A DNA stretch of 64,000 bases from JAOPZW01 sp963806015 (GTDB lineage: Bacteria > Actinomycetota > Thermoleophilia > Solirubrobacterales > Solirubrobacteraceae), in contig CAWDWM010000001.1 in NCBI GenBank assembly GCA_963806015.1, forward strand, positions 186,001-250,000, read 5' to 3'. The notes below the pieces were generated by a model. It did not search any database and was not told the DNA's origin. It saw only the letters and a program-made list of their open reading frames with translations. Below are positions 41,562-53,203 of this stretch, one piece after another (position 1 is the stretch's first letter; each line of letters opens with the position of its first letter). The position numbers and the translations under genes were made by a program.

Positions 41562-42059
41562 CTACCCGCGGCCGGCGACGGCCGCGACGTAGGCGGCGAC
41601 GTTCTGCGCGTCGGCGCCGTCGACCAGCCCGGCGGGCATCTGACCCTGACCGCGTGCGCGACCGTTCTTGATCGCGTCGAGGATGAGCCCCTTCGGCGGA
41701 TGCAGGACGTCCAGGTTGGGCCCGACCTTGCCCACGGCGTTGGACGCCTTCAGCGTGTGGCAGGTCGCGCAGTAGCGGGCGAACACCTCGCGCCCGGCGG
41801 TCTCGGAGGCATTCAGATCCACGCCCCCGGGCGCGCTCTTGGCATGGTCGTTGCTGTTGACCACGCCGATGGCGAGCGGAACCGCCAGTCCGAGGCCCAC
41901 GACCACGATCGCGACCACCACCGCGACGAAGCGGCGCCCGGCTCGCGTGGGCGCACCACCCCGCCCGCGGCGGGCGGAGCCCCGGCCACTGAAGGCCAGG
42001 AAGACCACGCCGAGTCCGAGGACCACGAACAGGAGGACGAAGATCACCGCGGCGACCAT
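41562..42059 (-). CDS. membrane-anchored c-type cytochrome
   Basis: This encodes 165 residues. Two hydrophobic segments lie in the N-terminal 65 residues (VIFVLLFVVLGLGVVFLAF and VAVVVAIVVVGLGLAVPLAI), followed by an extracytoplasmic class I cytochrome c domain with a single heme site CATCH and a downstream QMPAGLVD supplying the axial Met. It probably passes electrons to a terminal oxidase; no oxidase genes are in the window. It is 30 bp downstream of the dnaE2 stop, probably by chance. Confidence 0.87.
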   Translation of the reverse strand: MVAAVIFVLLFVVLGLGVVFLAFSGRGSARRGRGGAPTRAGRRFVAVVVAIVVVGLGLAVPLAIGVVNSNDHAKSAPGGVDLNASETAGREVFARYCATCHTLKASNAVGKVGPNLDVLHPPKGLILDAIKNGRARGQGQMPAGLVDGADAQNVAAYVAAVAGRG

Positions 42060-42089
42060 CGCGCGGGAACATACATGGCCCGGCGCCCA

Positions 42090-45815
<3,726 letters not shown>

Positions 45816-45817
45816 GC

Positions 45818-45829
45818 GAACGCATGTTC
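45818..45829. promoter_or_regulatory. LexA (SOS) box abutting the dnaE2 start codon
   Basis: A perfect GAAC-GCAT-GTTC palindrome, the gram-positive/actinobacterial LexA consensus, 2 nt from ATG 45815. Its position implies that transcription starts at or inside the start region, so the message is probably leaderless. It closely matches the box before imuB. Confidence 0.88.
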
Positions 45830-45879
45830 GCATGGTGGGAGGACGGTGTCACTGCCCGCGGGCGTTGGCGGCGATGCGC

Positions 45880-46171
45880 GGCGCCAAACAGCATCATCCA
45901 GGGACAGGAGTCAGCGGCGGTCCGGGGCGTGAGCCGTTCCGCGGGGCGCGGGGCGTTCTTGGCACAGATCGCGCGTCTTTCGCAACACGTCTGAGAGCGC
46001 CGCGAGGGGGTGGGCTCTCTTTCCGGACACTATGGCCGTTTAGGGAGCCCACCCCCTACGGCCGACGGTGGAAGGTGTTGCGAAACGCACGCGAACTGCG
46101 TAGAACCGCCGCGCCCCCGGGGACCCGTCACCGCGCCGGGACACCCTCCCCTCGATGATGCAGTTTGCGCC
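45880..46171. repeat. dispersed palindromic element, copy 2
   Basis: This occupies most of the 396-bp gap between dnaE2 and the pilin-like gene; no gene fits here. It is homologous to 7521-7806: shared blocks include GATCGCGCGTCTTTCG, GCCGCGAGGGGGTG and GGGACACCCTCCCCTCGA. Terminal repeats are AAACAGCATCATCCAGGG at the left and CCCTCGATGATGCAGTTT less one base pair pattern at the right. Stems: CGCAACAC (45981-45988) with GTGTTGCG (46075-46082); GGGGGTGGGCT (46006-46016) with AGCCCACCCCC (46046-46056). Both stems differ in sequence from copy 1 yet still pair. It ends about 50 bp upstream of the LexA box of dnaE2. Confidence 0.8.
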
Positions 46172-46211
46172 GCGAACCGCCGAAAGCGCCAGCGGACGAC
46201 CAGCCGAACCG

Positions 46212-47477
46212 CTACGCCCGCTGCCCCAGGCAATCCCCGCGCACGTGCCACACCCCGTCGAGCCCGCGCGTGGTGGCGGCGACGAGGTGGGTGTCCTCGC
46301 GCGTGTGCGAGAGCGCGCCGCCCACCTGGACGCCGTCGAGGCCCACCGACACGTCGACGCCGTAGCGGCGCTCGTGGGCGTCGTAGGTGCGCGCGTGGAC
46401 CACGCCGACGTCGTCGAGGCGCCGGCGCAGGGCGGCGGCGACGGCAACGGCGTTCCCGAACGTCGCCAGGTCGGGATGGCGGACCTGCTGCAGGAAGGCG
46501 CCGGCCAGGCGCAGGCTCTCGGGATCGGTGAGGTCGAGGTGGGTCTCCTCGACGTAGGTGCGCCCATGGCCCGTGGGCACCGAGAGCAGCCCGGCCGCGG
46601 GTTGCAGGCGGTTGGGGAGGTCGAGCGAGATCCGGTAGTTGCCGGTCGTCATCACCATGAGGTCGACCGGGCGCCCGCTCGCGTCGTAGGTCACGGCGTA
46701 GCGCTCGCGGGCGCCGGTGGCGCCCGTGCCGGCGTGCGTGAGCGACAGCGACCCCTCGACCGAGCGCTGGACGTAGAAGGTGATGCGCCCGGTGCGGGCG
46801 TCCGTGCGCGTGCCGGCGACATCCTGCGATGAGAGCCCGAGCGATCCGCCGAGCGTCTGGCCGCGCGAGAACTGGCCGCTCGCCGCCGGGCCGCCGTGCC
46901 CGTAGCGCAGCGCAGGCGAGGGCATGCGCCCGTCCGCGATGCGGCGTTCGAGCTCTCCGCGCGACAGGCGCAGGCGCCCGACGAGCGCATCGGCGGCCCG
47001 CGCGTCGTGCACGAGCCAGGTGTAGCCGCGCTCGCGCGAGGCGACCACCGACGCGGTGAGCTCGCCCCCGAGGCTGAGCCCTCCGCGGCCGAGCGACAGC
47101 GCCACATGCACGCCCTCGCCGGCCTGCAGCCCGGCCTCCCGGCCGTAGGCGACGGTGATCGCGATCGTGCCGTCGGAGCGCTCCTCGCGCACCATGGCCT
47201 TGTCCTGTCCGATGCGAAAGACGAGGATCCTCGCGCTGACGGCGTCCTTGCGCCGATCGGTCGCGACCGGACAGGGAGCGCGATCCTGCTCGCAGTCGCC
47301 GCCGCGCACGATGCACAGCGCGCGCAGCAGCTGATGGTCGACCGCCTGCGGGACCCCCGAGGCGTCGGCGGCGAGGGCCACCGCCCCCAGGACCACCGTG
47401 ACGAGCAGGAGGACGCCGACGTAGTCGACGCCGGCCTGGCCGCGAACCGGCGGTCCTGGGGAGCGCTGTGGGGGCAC
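46212..47477 (-). CDS. exported protein with a pilin/TadE-like N-terminus, unknown function
   Basis: This encodes 421 residues from a GTG start. The N-terminus is VRGQAGVDYVGVLLLVTVVL, a short basic leader followed by a hydrophobic helix that resembles the Flp pilin/TadE class of prepilin-like signals (GQAxVDY in place of GQAxVEF). The rest has repeated beta-rich stretches and no known catalytic motif (SLGRGGLSLGGELTASVVAS, FYVQRSVEGSLSLTH). No tad pilus genes are nearby. It is between the two SOS genes but has no LexA box. Confidence 0.65.
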   Translation of the reverse strand: MPPQRSPGPPVRGQAGVDYVGVLLLVTVVLGAVALAADASGVPQAVDHQLLRALCIVRGGDCEQDRAPCPVATDRRKDAVSARILVFRIGQDKAMVREERSDGTIAITVAYGREAGLQAGEGVHVALSLGRGGLSLGGELTASVVASRERGYTWLVHDARAADALVGRLRLSRGELERRIADGRMPSPALRYGHGGPAASGQFSRGQTLGGSLGLSSQDVAGTRTDARTGRITFYVQRSVEGSLSLTHAGTGATGARERYAVTYDASGRPVDLMVMTTGNYRISLDLPNRLQPAAGLLSVPTGHGRTYVEETHLDLTDPESLRLAGAFLQQVRHPDLATFGNAVAVAAALRRRLDDVGVVHARTYDAHERRYGVDVSVGLDGVQVGGALSHTREDTHLVAATTRGLDGVWHVRGDCLGQRA

Positions 47478-47547
47478 CCCGGCACCTTCGCGAGGATCGT
47501 GTGACGGGACAACGGCGCAGCTGTGACGAAAGCGCGCAGGCCCTGCA

Positions 47548-47793
47548 TCAACGGTGGCGGTACCAGCCGCCCCCGGTGAGCTCGCGGAAGACGACGAGGT
47601 CGCGCCCGTCGAGGGTCACGACCTCCCAATAGCGGCGGCGCAACGGCCGGTCCGTCCACCAGCGGTCCTCGATGAGCCACGACTCGCGCACGGCGACGAC
47701 CTCCTGGTGGTCGACGGCCTCCGGGCGCCCGCCCGGACCGGCCAGGACGGTGGCGGGCCGCGGAGTCCCGAGCCGGCGACTGCCGGGGCTCAT
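47548..47793 (-). CDS. small protein following imuB (DUF6504-like)
   Basis: This encodes 81 residues; its ATG overlaps the imuB stop by 4 bp (ATGA), so it is translationally coupled. The sequence centres on WLIEDRWWTDRPLRRRYWEV, a basic and aromatic-rich patch, followed by VTLDGRDLVVFRELTGGGWY. Similar small proteins are commonly encoded next to actinobacterial ImuB. A role in the mutasome is plausible but unproven. Confidence 0.75.
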   Translation of the reverse strand: MSPGSRRLGTPRPATVLAGPGGRPEAVDHQEVVAVRESWLIEDRWWTDRPLRRRYWEVVTLDGRDLVVFRELTGGGWYRHR

Positions 47794-48983
47794 ACCTCGA
47801 AGGGCGTCAGGACGGCGCGGCGCTCGGGGACCCGCGAGTCGGGATCGACGGCCAGGATGCGCAGCGCGGCCTCAGGGCCGGCGGCGGCCCGCACCTGGCG
47901 GATCGCCTCGCGCAGACGCGTCTGGCGGCGGGCGCTCGAATCGTCGAAGAGCGCCGCGCCGGCGGGATGCGGCGGGCCGAAGCGCTCCACCGCCAGGCGC
48001 AGGCTCTCGGCCGGCGCGGGCAGCAGCCCGAGGCGCTGGGCGAGGACGAGGCGCATGCGTCCCGCATCGGACAGCGGCTCGCGAAAGACGACGCGCTCGC
48101 GCCAGGTGCCGCCCTCGACCAGCACCGCGCCCAGCACGACGACGCGCAGCATGCGCCCGTCGCGCTCGCGCCGAGCCAGCAGCCGATCGACGAGCAGGCC
48201 GAGCGCCCGCTCGAGCTGGGTGCCCGAGGAGGACTCCTCGAGTTCGAGCACCTCCTCCAGGACCTCGCCGGGACGGCGCGGGAGCAGCGGCGTGTCGCGC
48301 CCGCTCGCGAGGTCGTGGGCCAGCAGCCCGATGCGGCCGAAGCGATCGGCCACCGCGGCGCGCGGCAGCGCGGCGAGGGCGCCGAGCGTGGCGATCCCCA
48401 ACCGCTCGAGCTCCTCGGGCAGCGCCGACAGCTCGGGCCGGTGGCGCAGCAGCGCGACGCGCTCGGCGGCCAGACCGTCGGCGCCCGCGACGAAGCCGGG
48501 GCGTCGCGCGCGCGCCCGCGCGGCGGCGGCCACGATCGCGCAGAAGCGCGACGGGCCGGCGCCCAGGCGCGTCGCGGTGATGCCCGCCCGGCGCAGCGTC
48601 TCGCGGGTGGCGTCCAGCACCCCTTCCAGCGAGCCGCCGTGCAGGCGCCGCAGGCCGCGGGCCTCGAAGCAGGCCAGCCCCGGGCGGCCGGGCTCGACCA
48701 GGGCGCCCGTCGTCTCCAGTGCCACCAGCACGCGTTCCCAGGCGTCGGCCACCCCGACGGGATCAGGCGGTACGAGGGCCAGCCGCGGGCAGCGCGCCAG
48801 CGCCTCCCCCATCCGCATGCCCGGGTGGATGCCGAAGGCCTCGGCCGCCGCCGAGACCTCCCCTACCAGCTGCTCGCGGCCCGGCTCGGGAGCCAGGGCG
48901 GCCGGGCCCTGCAGGAGCGCTTCGCGCGCCCCCGCGGCGACGACGAGCTCGAAGCGGGGGAGCAGGACACAGACGACGGGCAT
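47790..48983 (-). CDS. imuB: ImuB, catalytically inactive Y-family polymerase homologue
   Basis: This encodes 397 residues from ATG 48983; an upstream in-frame ATG lies inside the LexA box. Y-family fold: MPVVCVLLPRFELVVAA (where active polymerases have an Asp after the first strand), AEAFGIHPGMRMGEALARCP, TRLGAGPSRFCAIVAA, and LGIATLGALAALPRAAVADR (helix-hairpin-helix). The acidic catalytic triad is not apparent, as in ImuB, the adaptor that links DnaE2 to the sliding clamp. It forms the SOS mutasome with dnaE2. No imuA was found beside it. Confidence 0.88.
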   Translation of the reverse strand: MPVVCVLLPRFELVVAAGAREALLQGPAALAPEPGREQLVGEVSAAAEAFGIHPGMRMGEALARCPRLALVPPDPVGVADAWERVLVALETTGALVEPGRPGLACFEARGLRRLHGGSLEGVLDATRETLRRAGITATRLGAGPSRFCAIVAAAARARARRPGFVAGADGLAAERVALLRHRPELSALPEELERLGIATLGALAALPRAAVADRFGRIGLLAHDLASGRDTPLLPRRPGEVLEEVLELEESSSGTQLERALGLLVDRLLARRERDGRMLRVVVLGAVLVEGGTWRERVVFREPLSDAGRMRLVLAQRLGLLPAPAESLRLAVERFGPPHPAGAALFDDSSARRQTRLREAIRQVRAAAGPEAALRILAVDPDSRVPERRAVLTPFEV

Positions 48984-48984
48984 C

Positions 48985-48996
48985 GAACACATGTTC
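48985..48996. promoter_or_regulatory. LexA (SOS) box abutting the imuB start codon
   Basis: A perfect GAAC-ACAT-GTTC palindrome one base from ATG 48983. In gene orientation the 17-base context TGCGAACATGTGTTCGA is almost the same as that of dnaE2 (TGCGAACATGCGTTCGC), so the two genes should be co-induced by DNA damage. Confidence 0.88.
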
Positions 48997-49026
48997 GCAC
49001 CCGGCGTCCGCCGGCACAAGCTCGTC

Positions 49027-49518
49027 TCAGCCGATCACGAACTGCAGGCCCACCTGCGTCTCGAGCGTCGCGCTCGCGGCGTGCAGCGACACCGACCACG
49101 TCCGGTCGCCCACGATCCCGTCGGATGCGACGTGGCCCCACGTCTGAAAGGCCTTCACCGAGGCCTTCGTCTGGGGACCGAAGTCGCCGTCGATCGCGCC
49201 CGGGCCGGTGCCCCACTGGCCCGCGCCGTTGGTCAGCACCGTCTGCAGGCTGTGGACCACCGCGCCGTTCGACCCCTCCTGCAGCGTGGGCATCGGACCG
49301 CCATCGGGCAGGGCGTGCCACGTCGCCGGCCCGACGACGCCGTCCACCGCCAGGCCCTCGCCGCCCTGGAACTGCTTGACCGCCGTCTCCGTCGCCGGAC
49401 CGAAGACGCCGTCGACGACGAGACCGAGGTTCGGCGTGCGCCGCAGTGCTCGCTGCGCGCGGCGCACCACGCTCCCGCTGGCGCCTGGATGGATCGTGGG
49501 CTGACCTGGGTTGGGCAT
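49027..49518 (-). CDS. protein with two peptidoglycan-binding (PG_binding_1) domains
   Basis: This encodes 163 residues from ATG 49518. Two repeats of the three-helix fold are visible: VVRRAQRALRRTPNLGLVVD with GVFGPATETAVKQFQ, and VVHSLQTVLTNGAGQWG with GDFGPQTKASVKAFQ. VDGVVGPATWHAL and DGIVGDRTWSVSL are further half-repeats. There is no signal peptide or catalytic domain, which is odd for a wall binder. It could be released by other means or be a phage-derived piece. It is upstream of the imuB box on the same strand. Confidence 0.82.
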   Translation of the reverse strand: MPNPGQPTIHPGASGSVVRRAQRALRRTPNLGLVVDGVFGPATETAVKQFQGGEGLAVDGVVGPATWHALPDGGPMPTLQEGSNGAVVHSLQTVLTNGAGQWGTGPGAIDGDFGPQTKASVKAFQTWGHVASDGIVGDRTWSVSLHAASATLETQVGLQFVIG

Positions 49519-49661
49519 GCGCGCATTCTCCGGCGCGGACGACCGCGCGGTCAACGCGTGCCGGCAAACCTAGGGAATGCCCATGCGAAAGATGGGTCGC
49601 CCGCCCGATGCCGTCTGGGTGGGGCGGCCCTAGCGTCCTCGCACACGACCGAAAGGACGCA

Positions 49662-50291
49662 ATGAGACGTCACTCGACCAACCGCAGCATGATGAGGAGA
49701 CCCCGGCTGTCCAAGCGCGCGGTGCTGGCCATGCTCGGCGCCCTCGCGATCGCACTGACCGCCGGCGTCGTCGCCAGCGCCAAGCAGTCCGGCGAGCACT
49801 CCACCGGGTTCGCCAACCAGCTCGCGTCCGCGCGGCTGGCGACGGCCAAGTACGCGACGGACCTCGACGCGGCGAAGGCCGACGGCTACCAGATCATCAC
49901 CCGTGACATCCCGAACATGGGATGGCACTTCATGAATCCCAAGATCCAGGGCTTCGACGTCCGCCGCCCGCCGATCCTCGTCTACGAGAAGACCTCGCCG
50001 ACGACGTGGCAGCTCGCGGCGCTGGAGTGGGTGTTCCCCAAGCGGCCGGCCAAGTCGCCGTTCCCCAGTGCCCGCTACGGCTCGTTCCCGGCGGCCTGCC
50101 ACTACGCCGACGGCACCTTCGTGCCCCAGGCGTCACAGGATCGCTGCGCGAAGACGGCCCCGGATACCGGCGCCGCCTTCACCTTCTGGCACCCGGATCT
50201 CGTCACGCTGCACGTGTGGCTGTGGTACCCGAACCCCAACGGGTTCTTCGCCAGCTACAACCCGCTCGTCAAGCCGTTCAACGGGGGGTGA
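49662..50291 (+). CDS. secreted protein, unknown function
   Basis: This encodes 209 residues from ATG 49662, preceded by GAAAGGA. A signal peptide (basic, then VLAMLGALAIALTAGVVASA) marks export. The mature part has a conserved-looking core, FANQLASARLATAKYATDLD, NMGWHFMNP, VYEKTSPTTWQLAALEWVFP and FTFWHPDLVTLHVWLWYPNP, with His/Trp-rich segments and one Cys pair. I recall no function for this family. The 143 bp before it hold only the ends of the divergent gene's region. Confidence 0.75.
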   Translation: MRRHSTNRSMMRRPRLSKRAVLAMLGALAIALTAGVVASAKQSGEHSTGFANQLASARLATAKYATDLDAAKADGYQIITRDIPNMGWHFMNPKIQGFDVRRPPILVYEKTSPTTWQLAALEWVFPKRPAKSPFPSARYGSFPAACHYADGTFVPQASQDRCAKTAPDTGAAFTFWHPDLVTLHVWLWYPNPNGFFASYNPLVKPFNGG

Positions 50292-50319
50292 GTCCGGGGA
50301 CCGACCGCATCGGTCGCAC

Positions 50320-51494
50320 CTACGCGACCGATGCGGCCGGCCGGGCCGCGGCGCGCTCGCGCTCGACGAGGACGCGCCGTAGGAGCTTGCCGGTCGGTGC
50401 GCGCGGGATCGCGTCGACGACGACCTCGGCCAGCCGCTCGTAGGGCGCCACGCGCTCGGCCAGCCAAGCGGCGATCGCGCCGGGCTCGGCCGCCGTCGCC
50501 GCGTCGTCGCCGAGGTAGCCGCGCATGAGCTGCGGGCCGCGGACCCACAGCTCCCCAGTCCTGCCCGCCCCCAGCCGGGCGCCGCTGTCGGGATCGACGA
50601 TCACGGCCTGGGTCCCCGCCACCAGCCGGCCCACCGAGCCGTGGCACGCCGGGTGCTCGGGCAGGGCGAGCGCCGCCGCCTCGGTCATGCCCAGCCCCTG
50701 GCCGACGACGCATCCGAGCCGCGCCGCGCACTCACGCTCGATCTCGGCGGCGCACGGGGCGGCGCCGACGAGCAGGAAGCGCAACGACGAGAGGTCGTAG
50801 CGGTCGACGGCGGGATGACGGGCCAGCGCGCGTGCGATCGGCGGCACCACGGCAGCCGCGGTGACCCGGTGGTCTTGGACCATGCGCAGGAAGGCGTCCA
50901 GCTCGAAGCGGGCGAGCGTCACCATGCGCGCACCGCCGCGCAGCGCCGAGTTGAGCATCACCCAGCCGAACATGTGCGCGAACGGAACGATTCCCGCGAC
51001 CACGTCGTCGGGCCCGAAGCGCCCTAGCGGCGACGCGGCGTACTGGCGCAGCGCCGTCACCGCCCCGGCGTGCGTGTGCACGGCGCTCTTGGGCAGGCCG
51101 CTGGTCCCGCTCGTGCTCAGCAGCAGCGCGGTCGCGTCGGGGTGGCCGCCGCTCGGCGCGATCGGGTCGGCGGCTCGCGGGCCGTGAGCAGCGGGCCGGC
51201 GGGCGCCAGGGCCAGACCGGCGAGCAGGGCTCCGTGGGCGACCATCGGGAAGCCGACGCCGTTGCCCGCCACCAGGGCGAGCACATCGCCATGGCGGGCG
51301 CCGCCGGCCCGCAGGCCACCGGCCAGCCGACGGGCGCCGTCGGCGATCTGGCCGTACGTCGCCGACCGGCCGGTCGTAGCGTCGACCAGCGCCACCCGGT
51401 CGGACCGTCCCGGCGCCCCGCCGAGCACCCCCTCGTACAGCGTCGCGCGAGTGATGGCGTCGAACTGATGGGAGCTCTGCCAGACGTGGGACAT
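50320..51494 (-). pseudogene. decayed AMP-forming CoA ligase
   Basis: The N-terminal part (51494 to about 51180, ATYGQIADGARRLAGGLRAG, GAPGRSDRVALVDAT) and the rest (LLLSTSGTSGLPKSAVHTH, VPFAHMFGWVMLN, GQGLGMTEAAALA, APTGKLLRRVL) are in different frames, with a shift near 51160-51200. About 60-100 residues usually found before the TSGTSG motif are missing. The hinge segment with the TGD and RxKELI motifs is also absent: RGYLGDDAATA runs directly into AEPGAIAAWLAE. Two deletions and a frameshift make it non-functional. It is divergent from the MarR gene. Confidence 0.8.
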
Positions 51495-51513
51495 CGACCG
51501 ACCTCGATAGTAT

Positions 51514-51549
51514 GCAGGAACCCTGCGGATATTTACGCAGGCTCCCTGC
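51514..51549. promoter_or_regulatory. two tandem palindromes, candidate MarR operators
   Basis: GCAGG-AAC-CCTGC (51514-51526) and GCAGG-CTC-CCTGC (51537-51549), 23 bp centre to centre, about two helical turns. They lie between the decayed CoA ligase and the MarR gene. TACTAT on the minus strand (51507-51512) could be the ligase -10 box overlapped by the operator. Confidence 0.65.
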
Positions 51550-51570
51550 GCGTTGTCGAGGAGAGGCGCG

Positions 51571-52017
51571 ATGCCCGAAGTCGATCAGAGGCCGTTCACC
51601 GTGATGATGGCCTTCCGGCACACCACCCGGCGCATGGTCGAGGAACTGACCCGGCGCCTGGAGGCCGACGGCTACGCCGGAGTCCAGCCCGCCTACCACG
51701 CGCTGTTCGAGAACATCGACGTCGAGGGCACGCGCCTGACCGAGCTCGCGGCGCGCGCGGACATGACGCATCAGTCGATGGGCGAATTGGTCGGCACCCT
51801 CGAGCGTCGCGGATGGGTCGAGCGCCGGCCCGACCCGACCGACCGCCGGGCGCGGCTGGTGTGCCTCACGCCGGAGGGCAGGCGCGTCACGCGGCGCGGT
51901 CTGCATCACATCAACGAGATCGAGGCCGTATGGCAGGAGCGCTGGCGCGCGGCGGGCTACGACGGGACGCTGCGTCACGTGCTCGTGCGGGCGCTGGACG
52001 ACGCCGCCGGCGCCTGA
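51571..52017 (+). CDS. MarR-family transcriptional regulator
   Basis: This encodes 148 residues from ATG 51571, preceded by GAGGAGAGG. A winged helix is clear: LTELAARADMTHQSMGELVG, LERRGWVERRPDPTDRRARL with the wing, and LTPEGRRVTRRG. Such proteins repress the divergent gene and release on binding aromatic acids or CoA esters; the divergent gene here is a broken CoA ligase, so the regulator may be a relic or may have other targets. Two matching palindromes lie upstream. Confidence 0.88.
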   Translation: MPEVDQRPFTVMMAFRHTTRRMVEELTRRLEADGYAGVQPAYHALFENIDVEGTRLTELAARADMTHQSMGELVGTLERRGWVERRPDPTDRRARLVCLTPEGRRVTRRGLHHINEIEAVWQERWRAAGYDGTLRHVLVRALDDAAGA

Positions 52018-52021
52018 CCCG

Positions 52022-53203
52022 TCACACGACCAGCGCCGCGACCTGGGTCTGCGCCTCGTCCTCGGACAGGCCGCCGTGATGGCCGCGGAAGCGCATGTCG
52101 AAGCGGTGGCGCTCGCGCCACCAGACCGTCTCGCCCGGGGCGGGCAGGACGCAGACGTCGGCCAGCCGCGCGCGCAGGCGCGGCCCGACGGTGCCCAGCC
52201 AGCCCGCCTCCACGAGGTCGGCCACGCGGTGGACCGCCGCGCGCTCGCCGAGCAGGCGCGCGAGGCCGACCATCACCTCGTCGATCGCCTCGGGCCGGCA
52301 GTGCAGGAAGAGATCGCGCGCCGAGCCGGCCGGGGCGAGCGGGCGCCCGTCCCGCCCCCGCGCCAGCAGGCCGGCGATCTGCGGCCAGGCCTCGTTGACG
52401 TAGATCGTCGTCGCCGGGTCGACGTCGACCTGCCCGTGGTCGGCGGCCAGCAGCACCACCGTTCCCTCGGGCAGCGCGCGCAGCCCGGCGTCCAGCGCGT
52501 CGAGGCAGCGCTCGGCGGCGGCGGCGAACTGCGGCGAGGACGGCCCATACTCGTGACCGAGGGAGTCGACCTCGTCCCAGTAGACGTAGGCGTACGCCGG
52601 ACCCGGGGTGGCGTGCAGGGTGCCGGCCAGCTCGCCCAGCCCCGCGGAGAGCGACGCGATCGGATGGATGTCCGCGCCGCGGGCGAAGACCCCGTCGTAG
52701 GTCGAAGGGGTGAAGGTCGCCGGCCCGAACGCGTGGCAGGCGACGCCGGCCTGGCCGAGGCGCTCGTAGAGCGTCGACCCCGGCGACAGCAGCGCCCTGG
52801 GATCGGCGCCCGCGCGCAGGAGCGTGTCGCGCGCGCCGTCCCCCGCGAAGCAGAACAGCATCGGCGTGATGAGCGTGCCGAGCGACGGCTCGTAGACGTT
52901 CCACTCGTACAGGCCGTGCTCGCCGACCGCGAGGCCGCTGTGCAGCGTGGTGACGTGCGCGGTGGTGGTCGAAGGGAACTGCGTGGTCAGTGGTACGACC
53001 GCGTCCAAGCGCCGCAGGAGCGGATGGTCGCCGTGGCGGGTGAAGAAGCGCCAGCCGAAGGCGTCGAGCAGCACCAGGACGACGTGCTGCGCGCGCGCCG
53101 GCACGCCGTCGAGGATCACGCCCCCATCGCCGGCGCCCAGCAGCCGCGCCACCGTCGCCGGCAGCGCCGCGAACCCCCCGCCGTCATAGCGCGGGACGAT
53201 CAC
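52022..53203 (-). CDS. alkaline-phosphatase-superfamily phosphodiesterase
   Basis: This encodes 393 residues from GTG 53203, which overlaps the upstream stop (TAGTG). Metal-ligand and nucleophile motifs of the nucleotide pyrophosphatase/phosphodiesterase family are visible: VLVLLDAFGWRFF (Asp), FPSTTTAHVT (nucleophile Thr), YWDEVDSLGHEYG, LLAADHGQVDV, and a C-terminal RFRGHHGGLS. There is no signal peptide, so it is likely cytoplasmic. It is coupled to the LLM-SCP2 fusion gene. The substrate is unknown. Confidence 0.82.
   Translation of the reverse strand: MIVPRYDGGGFAALPATVARLLGAGDGGVILDGVPARAQHVVLVLLDAFGWRFFTRHGDHPLLRRLDAVVPLTTQFPSTTTAHVTTLHSGLAVGEHGLYEWNVYEPSLGTLITPMLFCFAGDGARDTLLRAGADPRALLSPGSTLYERLGQAGVACHAFGPATFTPSTYDGVFARGADIHPIASLSAGLGELAGTLHATPGPAYAYVYWDEVDSLGHEYGPSSPQFAAAAERCLDALDAGLRALPEGTVVLLAADHGQVDVDPATTIYVNEAWPQIAGLLARGRDGRPLAPAGSARDLFLHCRPEAIDEVMVGLARLLGERAAVHRVADLVEAGWLGTVGPRLRARLADVCVLPAPGETVWWRERHRFDMRFRGHHGGLSEDEAQTQVAALVV

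Noticed and set aside
45816..45833. ATG at 45833 as the dnaE2 start
   Set aside because: It would put the LexA box inside the coding region; the PHP domain conventionally begins at the MPYVELHCHS start.
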